This document shows positions 1-6,002 of a DNA stretch of 10,032 nucleotides, one piece after another. Location of the stretch: contig JBLIGW010000036.1 of the NCBI GenBank assembly GCA_047635955.1, positions 1 through 10,032 of the forward strand, read 5' to 3'. Source of the stretch: WFTC01 sp047635955. Its GTDB lineage: Bacteria > Patescibacteriota > Gracilibacteria > UBA1369 > 2-02-FULL-48-14. The notes under the pieces are model-generated. The model did no database searches, was not told the DNA's origin, and worked only from the letters and a program-made list of their open reading frames with translations. The first letter of the stretch is position 1. Every line of letters begins with the position of its first letter. The translations under genes and the position numbers were made by a program.

Positions 1-147
1 CTCAAACCACTCGTCAAGTCTCATGTCTATATCATCGGGTTTTGCTTGCCCAATTTCTACAGGATCAGCTCCATTTAATATCTTGGCTAAAATTGAGGCC
101 TTTAGGTCTTCACTTATTTCAGGTAATTTGTGATTGTTGGATGCTTG
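1..147 (-). CDS. Partial unknown protein running off the left edge, start unclear
   Basis: An open minus-strand frame of 49 codons runs from just after an in-frame TGA (148-150) to the window edge. Its translation is acidic and protein-like, includes ILNGADPVEIGQAKPDDID, and reaches MRLDEWFE at the edge. I do not recognise the family. The frame has no ATG, GTG or TTG before the Met at 22-24, so the start is unsettled. One option is an internal ATT. Another is that only the short MRLDEWFE reading is the start. A third is a TTG at 149-151 in the neighbouring frame, which would need a +1 shift at ACC-TGA-A. The gene follows the TPR gene in the same direction with about 20 bases between them, so the two may share a transcript. 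The opposite strand is also open over part of this stretch, but its serine-rich translation looks like a mirror of the minus-strand gene. Confidence 0.4.
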
Positions 148-171
148 TCAAATTGTAATTTGTTGTATCGC

Positions 172-762
172 TTAATCCCGTGCTTTTAGTTTTTCAAATT
201 CTTTTTGGAAAAACTTAGCTGTAGATAGGCAGTCCATGGCTTTTTCATTCTTTGGATCAAGTTGAAGTGCCATTTCAAGCAAAGCAATTGTTGTCTCAAA
301 TTGACGATCGTTCAGGTAACAAACAGCAAGGTCACAAATGATTAGTGTGTCTTGAGGTGCCATTGCTCGTGCTCGTTCTAAAATAACGAGTCCACGTTTT
401 CGTTCCCCTCCGTGAAAAATTGACCAACCAAGACATCGAAGGATCTCTGGGTGGTGAGGTTGAACGTTATTTGCGATTTCTAGTGTTTCTATAGATCGAT
501 CAAATTCTCCTAATGAACTGTATAGGAATCCAAGTAGGTAAAGAGCGTTAGGGCTCTTAGGTTTAAGTCGTAGTGCGTGTTTCAGGGCTTTTTTAGCCTT
601 GTCGTACTCACGAATGCTTAAATAGTTGTCTCCAATTTCTTCATAGGCTTCAACGAAGTCTAAATCACTAATGATCATCTTTTGAGCGAGCGCAATGGCT
701 TCGTCATGACGACCTTGTAATTTCAGGCTATCGGCCTCTTTAAGAAGTTGTTCTTGGGACAT
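172..762 (-). CDS. TPR-repeat protein (five tetratricopeptide repeats)
   Basis: A 196-residue soluble protein made almost wholly of tetratricopeptide repeats, which are helical-hairpin scaffolds for protein-protein contacts. Five 34-residue units can be laid out from about residue 4: EQLLKEADSL, EAYEEIGDNY, NALYLLGFLY, EILRCLGWSI and LIICDLAVCY open successive repeats. Each shows the usual small/aromatic pattern and a proline near its end (LKPKSP, VQPHHP, APQDT, LDPKNE). A charged capping helix follows (about residues 174-196). There is no signal peptide or membrane segment, so it is probably cytoplasmic. The frame is open upstream to an ATG at 828, but I chose the ATG at 762 (MSQEQLL). The upstream extension would cross a strong promoter -10 and has a low-complexity lysine/threonine stretch read from the A-rich leader. 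The gene stops at TAA. The partner is unknown; TPR proteins of this type occur in many pathways. Confidence 0.85.
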   Translation of the reverse strand: MSQEQLLKEADSLKLQGRHDEAIALAQKMIISDLDFVEAYEEIGDNYLSIREYDKAKKALKHALRLKPKSPNALYLLGFLYSSLGEFDRSIETLEIANNVQPHHPEILRCLGWSIFHGGERKRGLVILERARAMAPQDTLIICDLAVCYLNDRQFETTIALLEMALQLDPKNEKAMDCLSTAKFFQKEFEKLKARD

Positions 763-799
763 TGTTTTTGTTTTTATTTTTGTTTTGACGCATCGAATT

Positions 800-828
800 A
801 TTATAACATAAATAACCTCAGGTTTCAA
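800..828 (-). promoter_or_regulatory. Sigma70-type promoter of the TPR gene
   Basis: On the minus strand a -35 box TTGAAA (823-828, five of six consensus bases) is followed after exactly 17 bases by a perfect -10 TATAAT (800-805). Transcription would start near 793, giving a leader of about 31 bases before the ATG at 762. That leader is almost all A with scattered C and T (763-787) and has no Shine-Dalgarno motif. This is the best promoter match I found in the window, and it argues that the TPR gene can be expressed apart from the upstream lipoprotein gene. Confidence 0.7.
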
Positions 829-838
829 TCACCTGGGG
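816..838 (-). terminator. Possible terminator hairpin after the lipoprotein gene
   Basis: Inverted repeat CCCCAGGT / ACCTGAGG (minus strand) with a 7-base loop and one C-A mismatch, followed by a weak T-rich tract (TTATTTATG). It sits about 29 bases beyond the lipoprotein stop and could end that transcript. The T-run is poor, so termination would be partial. The loop and 3' arm overlap the -35 box of the TPR promoter. Confidence 0.35.
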
Positions 839-866
839 CTTGGCAATCTACTGCTTTCATGTCGAA

Positions 867-1766
867 CTAATACATCTCAAAAAACTCTAAAACAGCCTTG
901 ATTGCGGCCTCTTGGCTTCGCTTAGCTATGTATTCAGGTGGGTTCTCCTCAGAGAAGGTTTGATTTGGATCTTCATAATTGATTTGAGTCCAGGGGCTTG
1001 AACCATTAGTGGCAGCATTAATCGCCAGTATTGCGTGTGAGTTTTCAGATTGAACGTGGTCCTTTTTAGCTTGAAATCGCCAATAGGGCACTAGTATCTC
1101 AGATAGTGAAGTGGAGGCATCACGTTCTAGCCAGTATTCTTCATCATCACAGTCAGCTCCATCACATTGACGAGGGGTGTAAGCTGGTGAACTCGGACCT
1201 TCCCAGTCGATGTACCATTCATAAGGCTGAGTTTCTGCGTAGTTTGCTAACATTCCTGATCCAAGAACCAATCCATAAGAAAGGCTCATGAGTCCCATTT
1301 CTTCAGTATCAATGTATCCGCTTTCTTCAATGACTTGGGTGATAGCGTAAAGCCCATCTTGGGCATCGGATCCATTTTGGTTTTCATCTCCGTCACTTTT
1401 TCCTCGGCCGTCTAAATCAAAATAAGCCACCGCAATATTATTTTCGAGTAGAAAATTGGTGCTGAGGTCGTTATCGATAAATTTATCAGTTCCACTATTC
1501 GTCCCTCCAGGAATCAACATGACTAAAGGTGGGTTTTCAATTCCTTCAGGTAGTTCAAGATAAGTGTAGAGTTGATTTCCTGTGCTTGGGTTCTCAATTT
1601 GAGTGGTGAGCCGAACTCCATAATCAGTTTCTTCTTGGTCCCATACTTGGCTTTCAAAAACAGGAGCCGTGGGAGTTCCACCTACGTCAAAGTTCTGATC
1701 AGTTTCAGTATTGCAAGCGCTGAGTATTATTGAGGAAAGGGCGAGGAGACCTATGAATCGTTTCAT
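867..1766 (-). CDS. Lipoprotein with alpha/beta-hydrolase fold (putative esterase)
   Basis: A 299-residue predicted lipoprotein. The N-terminus has Lys-Arg, a hydrophobic stretch (residues 4-15) and the lipobox LSAC, so C18 would be lipidated and the domain held outside the cytoplasmic membrane. A linker to about residue 40 precedes an alpha/beta-hydrolase-like domain: an oxyanion-type strand VMLIPGG (82-88), YFDLDGRGKSDG (115-126) like the D-x-R-G-x-S-x-G segment of this superfamily, and a nucleophile elbow SLSYG (161-165) with S163 as likely nucleophile. The only histidines are H237 and H244, so one must be the catalytic base; D236 is the nearest acid. C201 and C206 (CDGADC) could form a local disulfide. 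The substrate cannot be read from the sequence; carboxyl-ester or dienelactone-hydrolase-like activity is an inference. The ATG overlaps the galU stop as ATGA, suggesting coupled translation. Confidence 0.75.
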   Translation of the reverse strand: MKRFIGLLALSSIILSACNTETDQNFDVGGTPTAPVFESQVWDQEETDYGVRLTTQIENPSTGNQLYTYLELPEGIENPPLVMLIPGGTNSGTDKFIDNDLSTNFLLENNIAVAYFDLDGRGKSDGDENQNGSDAQDGLYAITQVIEESGYIDTEEMGLMSLSYGLVLGSGMLANYAETQPYEWYIDWEGPSSPAYTPRQCDGADCDDEEYWLERDASTSLSEILVPYWRFQAKKDHVQSENSHAILAINAATNGSSPWTQINYEDPNQTFSEENPPEYIAKRSQEAAIKAVLEFFEMY

Positions 1767-2611
1767 TCGTGGAGAGGGTTAATGTCTGGATGGTCTTGGG
1801 CAAAATGTTGATTGGCATTCCAAAGTCCTAGTTTACTTCCAGTATCAAAGCGTTTCCCTTCTACTTCCAGGGCGCTGAGTGAGTGTCCGTCCTTGAGCAT
1901 TGAGCGGAAAGCGTCAATGAGACGTTGTTCACCTGCGTTGCTGCTTTTTCCTTTCATAAGGTAATCCAGAACTTCAGGGGTACAGATGTATTTTCCAATC
2001 ACTCCATAGTCGGAAGGAGCGTCTTCAGTTTTTGGTTTTTCTACTAAGCCTTTTATGCCGATATGACGGTCTTTAACTTCAGAAGGGTCAATGACTCCAT
2101 ACATGTGAATTCGTTCTTTAGGAACGCGCTCACTGGCGATCACTGGGTTTCCTGTCTCCTTGTATAGCTTCATGAGTTGAGCCAGTGCAGGGGTGTCATG
2201 AGCAATGATGTCATCACCAAAGAGCACAGCAAAAGGTTTATCTTTTAATTCTTCATGCGCTTGCAAAATAGCGTGGCCATCTCCAAGCGGATCTTCTTGA
2301 AGGAAGTAAGAGAAATTCACTCCTTCAAAAGGGGACAGGTGAGGAATGAGATCTTCTTTTCCTTTGGCGCGTAGTTGTTTTTCTAGTTCAGGATGAGGTT
2401 CAAAATGTTTCTGAATAATTTCCATTCCTGGACTCATCACAATAATAATATTTTCAATTCCACTATTTACGGCTTCTTCTACTAAATACTGAATTACTGG
2501 CTTATCTATAATAGGGAACATGGCCTTGGGAATCGCTTTTGTCATCGGTAAAAAGCGCGACCCTAGGCCGCTAGTTAGAATCACAGCGGTTTTGATCTCT
2601 GGGTGGTTCAT
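1763..2611 (-). CDS. galU: UTP-glucose-1-phosphate uridylyltransferase
   Basis: Makes UDP-glucose from UTP and glucose-1-phosphate, the glucosyl donor for surface polysaccharides and glycolipids; cytoplasmic. The 282-residue protein matches the nucleotidyltransferase family throughout. It has the N-terminal nucleotide-binding motif GLGSRFLPMTKAIPKAMFPI (15-34), the metal-binding FGDD (131-134), YGVID (171-175), VEKP (190-193), GEQRLIDAF (228-236), and the GalU-type signature GKRFDTGSKLG (252-262). The length is close to usual (about 290-300). Two positions differ from common GalU: Ser18 where Thr is typical, and Ala30 where the family usually has Glu (PKEM). The GKRFDTGSKLG segment favours GalU over the related thymidylyl- and cytidylyltransferases. 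It overlaps the hsp20 stop (ATGA, 2608-2611) at its start and the lipoprotein start at its end, so all three are probably translated from one mRNA. No Shine-Dalgarno is visible. Confidence 0.93.
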   Translation of the reverse strand: MNHPEIKTAVILTSGLGSRFLPMTKAIPKAMFPIIDKPVIQYLVEEAVNSGIENIIIVMSPGMEIIQKHFEPHPELEKQLRAKGKEDLIPHLSPFEGVNFSYFLQEDPLGDGHAILQAHEELKDKPFAVLFGDDIIAHDTPALAQLMKLYKETGNPVIASERVPKERIHMYGVIDPSEVKDRHIGIKGLVEKPKTEDAPSDYGVIGKYICTPEVLDYLMKGKSSNAGEQRLIDAFRSMLKDGHSLSALEVEGKRFDTGSKLGLWNANQHFAQDHPDINPLHE

Positions 2612-3078
2612 GCTTGGTCGTTGATGTGAATGATTCGAGTTTTGAAGTCTTCAGTTTTTGGAATAGTCACGATGAGAAGGTGCTCGTGAACTCGAGCATC
2701 AATGCCTTTTCGGTCGATATGATCAGGTAAAACAATAGATCGAGAGAATGTTCCCCAAAACAATTCACGAACGAGTGCTTGTTTCCCAGCAGTTATTTCT
2801 ACAGGTTTTCGTTCACCACGAATGGTGAGCACATCGTCTTGAATCGCTACTTTTATACTGGCTTTGTCTACGCCAGCAATTGGGGTAACCACGACCATTT
2901 CATTTGGGCTGTGGTAAATATCGACGGCCAATTGACCTTCTTTATTTGCTGAGCTATCTCCTTTGATGATCTGTTTTTTCTCTTGTCTTGATACCTGAGT
3001 ACGTGGGGTTTGAGAAATCTGAGTCGCAGGAGCGCTTGCTTTGGCATGCTTTAATTGTCCAATACCTACTTTGTTCAT
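2608..3078 (-). CDS. hsp20: Hsp20 / alpha-crystallin small heat-shock protein
   Basis: An ATP-independent holdase that binds unfolding proteins in large oligomers. The 156-residue protein has a polar, probably disordered N-terminal arm (1-48) and an alpha-crystallin domain (about 49-142). The domain shows VDIYHSPNEMVVVTPIAGV, LTIRGERKP (89-97), the strand-loop RELFWGTFSRSIVLPDHID (family pattern R-x-x-x-G-x-F-x-R-x-x-x-L-P), and ARVHEHLLIVTIPK, where histidine replaces the commoner N-G before the leucine. The C-terminal tail carries the I-x-I oligomerisation motif as IHI. The gene starts 14 bases after the ftsH stop and overlaps galU by four bases, so it should be co-transcribed with both. 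I saw no CIRCE-type inverted repeat upstream. There is no Shine-Dalgarno before the ATG. Confidence 0.92.
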   Translation of the reverse strand: MNKVGIGQLKHAKASAPATQISQTPRTQVSRQEKKQIIKGDSSANKEGQLAVDIYHSPNEMVVVTPIAGVDKASIKVAIQDDVLTIRGERKPVEITAGKQALVRELFWGTFSRSIVLPDHIDRKGIDARVHEHLLIVTIPKTEDFKTRIIHINDQA

Positions 3079-3092
3079 GGGCTTATATTAGC

Positions 3093-4940
3093 TTATGAAG
3101 TCTTTTTCTTCAATTTTTTACCTTCAAAGAGTTCAATGAACTCATCTCGGTTTAAATTTTCGCGTTTAATTAGTTCTTCACTGAGCTTCTCAAACTTATC
3201 TTTATGTTTGGTGAGCAAGCTTTTGGCGAGCTTATAAGCTTCGTCAACAAAATCAGCTACATTTTTGTCGATTTCAGTGGCTTTAGCCTCTGAATAGCTT
3301 TTGGTGTGAGCGAGGTCTTTACCAAGGAAAACTTGATCATTGTCATCGCCATAAACTACTGGTCCAAGGTCACTCATTCCGTAACGAGTTACCATTTGCC
3401 TAGCCATTTTAGAAGCACGTTTGAGATCATTTGATGGTCCAGTGGAAACTTGTCCAAAGATCATTTCTTCAGCAACGTATCCTCCCATTAGAGAGGCCAT
3501 TTCATGTTGGAACTTTTGTTTGGTGTAAAGGTGAGTGTCTTCTTCAGGTACAAACCAGGTAGCACCGAGTGCCATTCCACGAGAAATAATAGTAATTTTC
3601 TTAAGAGGGTCACAGTCTTCAAGTACGTGTCCCACAATGGCATGACCCATTTCATGATAAGCCGTGACTTTCTTTTCTTTGGTGCTCATAACGGCTGACT
3701 TACGTTCAGGCCCTAGAGCAACTTTTTCGATTGATTGTTCAATATCAATTTGATTGATTTCTTTTTGATCTTGTTTGGCTGCAAGAATGGCTGATTCATT
3801 CAATAGGTTTTGCAGATCAGCTCCCGTGAATCCAGGAGTTTGTTGGGCAATAGATTTAAGATCCACCTTTTTATTAGTTGGTTTGTTCTTAGCGTGAACT
3901 TCCAAAATAGCTTCACGACTTTTGATGCTTGGTTTGTCTACTACAACTCGTCGGTCGAATCGACCTGGTCGAAGCAAAGCAGGATCAAGTACGTCTGGTC
4001 GGTTGGTGGCTGCGATTACAATCACATTGGTTCCTGTTTCAAACCCGTCCATTTCAGTCAAAATTTGATTCAATGTTTGTTCACGTTCGTCGTGACCTCC
4101 TCCCATTCCGGTTCCACGTTGTCTTCCGACGGCATCAATTTCATCAATAAAGATGATACAAGGTGCGTTTCGTTTCGCCTTTTTGAATAGATCTCTAACT
4201 CGACTGGCTCCAACTCCTACAAACATTTCAACGAATTCAGATCCGCTGATGCTGAAAAAAGGTACGTTGGCTTCTCCTGCTACTGCACGAGCAAGTAAGG
4301 TTTTACCTGTTCCTGGTGATCCCACTAGCATTACTCCTTGAGGAATTTTGGCGCCCATTGCTGTGTATTTGCTTGGGTGTTTAAGGAAATCAACGATTTC
4401 TTCTAACTCTTCTTTAGCTTCATCTACTCCAGCTACATCTTTAAAAGATGTCTTACTACGCTCTTTGTCGTGCATTCTAGCTGTAGATTTCCCAAAGCTC
4501 ATGGCTTGATTGTTGCTGCTAGCAGCTCCTTTCATCATGAACCAAAGGAATCCTATAATAAGTAGGAATGGAACGGCAGAAAGTGCAATGTTTATCCAAA
4601 TGTCTTTCCCTGAAGTATCTACTACTTCAATACTGAGCTGATTTACAAGCGCAGGTTCTACTCCATCAAGTAGGTCGTAAACGGTCTGACCACGTTCTTT
4701 AAAGGTGTATTTTAGACTTTCGTCTTCAAGTACGTAATCAATTCGAGTGTCTTGAACTTCTACAATTTGGACTTCACCTTCAGTTACGTCAGTGATGAAC
4801 TCAGTGAAGTTCACTTTCTCAGTTTGAGGTGCTCCAACAGGGTTCCATATAGTGTAAACCCCTGATAAAAGTAGCGCTAAAATGAGTACAGATATCAACG
4901 GACTTGGTCCTTTCGGTTTTTTGCTTTTCTCAGTTGCCAT
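3093..4940 (-). CDS. ftsH: ATP-dependent zinc metalloprotease FtsH
   Basis: A membrane-anchored AAA+ protease that extracts and degrades membrane and short-lived cytosolic proteins as a hexamer. The 615-residue protein is full length. It has TM1 (about 13-32), an extracytoplasmic domain (about 33-112), TM2 (about 114-136), and an AAA+ domain with Walker A GSPGTGKT (207-214), pore loop F240-V241-G242, Walker B IIFIDEID (262-269), and the second region of homology with arginine fingers R327 and R330. The peptidase domain has HEMGH (429-433), with D505 in GPSNDL as the expected third zinc ligand. The C-terminus is rich in lysine. The Walker A second residue is Ser where FtsH usually has Pro (GPPGTGKT); the catalytic Lys and Thr are intact. 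It lies downstream of tilS, a conserved gene neighbour, with a 54-base gap, and hsp20 follows at 14 bases. The open frames on the opposite strand are antisense shadows. Confidence 0.98.
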   Translation of the reverse strand: MATEKSKKPKGPSPLISVLILALLLSGVYTIWNPVGAPQTEKVNFTEFITDVTEGEVQIVEVQDTRIDYVLEDESLKYTFKERGQTVYDLLDGVEPALVNQLSIEVVDTSGKDIWINIALSAVPFLLIIGFLWFMMKGAASSNNQAMSFGKSTARMHDKERSKTSFKDVAGVDEAKEELEEIVDFLKHPSKYTAMGAKIPQGVMLVGSPGTGKTLLARAVAGEANVPFFSISGSEFVEMFVGVGASRVRDLFKKAKRNAPCIIFIDEIDAVGRQRGTGMGGGHDEREQTLNQILTEMDGFETGTNVIVIAATNRPDVLDPALLRPGRFDRRVVVDKPSIKSREAILEVHAKNKPTNKKVDLKSIAQQTPGFTGADLQNLLNESAILAAKQDQKEINQIDIEQSIEKVALGPERKSAVMSTKEKKVTAYHEMGHAIVGHVLEDCDPLKKITIISRGMALGATWFVPEEDTHLYTKQKFQHEMASLMGGYVAEEMIFGQVSTGPSNDLKRASKMARQMVTRYGMSDLGPVVYGDDNDQVFLGKDLAHTKSYSEAKATEIDKNVADFVDEAYKLAKSLLTKHKDKFEKLSEELIKRENLNRDEFIELFEGKKLKKKTS

Positions 4941-4968
4941 ATTTAAAAATCAGATTATTTGTGGGGGC

Positions 4969-4977
4969 ATTTTAACA
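4969..4977 (-). promoter_or_regulatory. Possible extended -10 element upstream of ftsH
   Basis: In the 54-base tilS-ftsH gap the minus strand reads TGTTAAAAT, an extended -10 (TG-n-TAAAAT, five of six bases of TATAAT). It lies about 28 bases before the ftsH ATG. No convincing -35 box lies 16-18 bases upstream, where the sequence is the end of tilS. It could give ftsH-hsp20-galU a promoter separate from tilS. The match could also be chance in AT-rich DNA. Confidence 0.3.
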
Positions 4978-4994
4978 TGGTAGTGGCGTGACAT

Positions 4995-5909
4995 CTAACT
5001 CAATTTTGCCCAGCCTTTGCTCATTACTAAGAATTGCCCATCAGTCCATTCGGTTTTTTTGCGGCTGTGCCAGTTTAGAATAGCTTCGTCCCAACGATTG
5101 AGACTGCTTGATTCTTGCACTCGTTGGCCGGTGCTTTGGCGGAACCACAATTCAAGTACGGTTCCACGAACAGGATAGGGAAGCTCTCTATAATGGTGAC
5201 GAGCCAGACCTTCTTCCGTGAGGTGCTCATTCAAAAAGGCTTGAGCTTGGCTTTCAAGGTAGGCTTGAAGTTCCAACCAATAATCTTTTTGGCCCTGCCA
5301 TCGCTGCGGAAAGTCAGGATAAACATGAGTAAGAACGGGAACGACTTTATTTCTTAAAAAATTCCGGGTGTAGTTTTCATCGGCATTGCTTGGATCTTCT
5401 CTAAAAGGAATTTCATTAGCTTCAATATATTCATTTATTTCACTTCGTGGCGTGAATAGTAGTGGGCGAACAAGCTTTTCTCGTTGCAGTTGCATTCCAG
5501 AAAGGCCTTTGACTCGGGTTCCACGTAAAAGATGCATGATTAAAGTTTCAACGTCATCGTCTTGATGGTGAGCAGTAAGTATTAGATCTGCTTTGTGTTT
5601 TTTTATAAGTTTTGTAAAAAACTCATAACGTTTTTCTCGGCCCCAGGCTTCAATGTTGCCACTTTTTGGAGCTCGTGGTTTGTAGGTTTCGCATGGCAGT
5701 TCCCATCGTGCCATCATTCCTTCAACGAATTCGGCATCCTCTGTTGAGGAGAATCGTAGGCCATGATCAACATGAGCAGGGATGATAGTTAGGTCGGGAC
5801 GTTGTTTGAGCAGGGCGTGACAAAGTGCCATGGAGTCCCTTCCTCCAGATACTCCCAAAACAACAGTGGCTTTTTTGGGAAGGATGTCATTGTGTAGGGA
5901 GAGTTTCAT
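4995..5909 (-). CDS. tilS: tRNA(Ile)-lysidine synthetase
   Basis: Uses ATP and lysine to convert cytidine-34 of the CAU-anticodon tRNA-Ile to lysidine, so that it reads AUA and is charged with isoleucine; cytoplasmic and normally essential. The 304-residue protein has the N-type ATP pyrophosphatase fold: PP-loop SGGRDS (21-26), HVDHGLR (46-52), and AHHQDDDVET (113-122) followed by LLRGTRVKGLSGM (127-139), all typical of TilS. The core ends near residue 200. The remaining region of about 100 residues is helical and may be the substrate-binding domain. It is shorter than the roughly 430-470 residues of E. coli and B. subtilis TilS, so the C-terminal domain appears absent, as in several short bacterial TilS proteins. 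It ends 54 bases before ftsH. A weak SD-like AAGGTG lies 12 bases before the ATG, further than usual. Confidence 0.95.
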   Translation of the reverse strand: MKLSLHNDILPKKATVVLGVSGGRDSMALCHALLKQRPDLTIIPAHVDHGLRFSSTEDAEFVEGMMARWELPCETYKPRAPKSGNIEAWGREKRYEFFTKLIKKHKADLILTAHHQDDDVETLIMHLLRGTRVKGLSGMQLQREKLVRPLLFTPRSEINEYIEANEIPFREDPSNADENYTRNFLRNKVVPVLTHVYPDFPQRWQGQKDYWLELQAYLESQAQAFLNEHLTEEGLARHHYRELPYPVRGTVLELWFRQSTGQRVQESSSLNRWDEAILNWHSRKKTEWTDGQFLVMSKGWAKLS

Positions 5910-6002
5910 GTTTTGATACTACACCTTGTGATCAGCGGGGGGCAAATATCTTGACGAACTATGTAACGATGTTGTAATCTTACCCCCTTGTAACTGAACA
6001 AA
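5910..6002. other. Divergent intergenic region with three TGTAAY repeats
   Basis: This 93-base segment separates the leftward tilS cluster from the rightward unknown gene at 6003 and should hold promoters for both. The plus strand has TGTAAC (5962-5967), TGTAAT (5973-5978) and TGTAAC (5989-5994) in the same orientation. The last lies 9 bases before the ATG. A TGATCA palindrome lies at 5929-5934 and a G-run at 5936-5942. For tilS the best minus-strand pair I see is TTGCCC (5940-5945), 18 bases, TAGTAT (5916-5921), which is weak and would leave a leader of only a few bases. Confidence 0.5.
5951..5980 (+). promoter_or_regulatory. Possible promoter of the unknown gene at 6003
   Basis: The -35 TTGACG (5951-5956, five of six bases) is followed after 18 bases by TAATCT (5975-5980), a poor -10 with three of six bases. 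A start near 5987 would leave a leader of about 16 bases with no Shine-Dalgarno motif. The good -35 and the position support it; the weak -10 leaves it uncertain. Confidence 0.35.

Noticed and set aside
763..828. Upstream ATG at 828 as the true start of the TPR protein
   Set aside because: It would place a near-perfect promoter inside the coding sequence and add a non-TPR low-complexity tail; MSQEQLL at 762 begins the first repeat.
1106..1291. Plus-strand open frame of 61 codons inside the lipoprotein gene
   Set aside because: It is antisense to a well-supported gene and has a histidine-rich mirror composition.
3079..3092. Heat-shock operator (CIRCE-like) before hsp20 or ftsH
   Set aside because: The 14-base gap before hsp20 is too short, and the 54 bases before ftsH contain no TTAGCACTC-type inverted repeat.
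3504..4341. Several open frames on the plus strand antisense to ftsH
   Set aside because: Their translations are serine-, phenylalanine- and histidine-rich mirrors of ftsH codons, match no family, and ftsH is fully convincing on the other strand.
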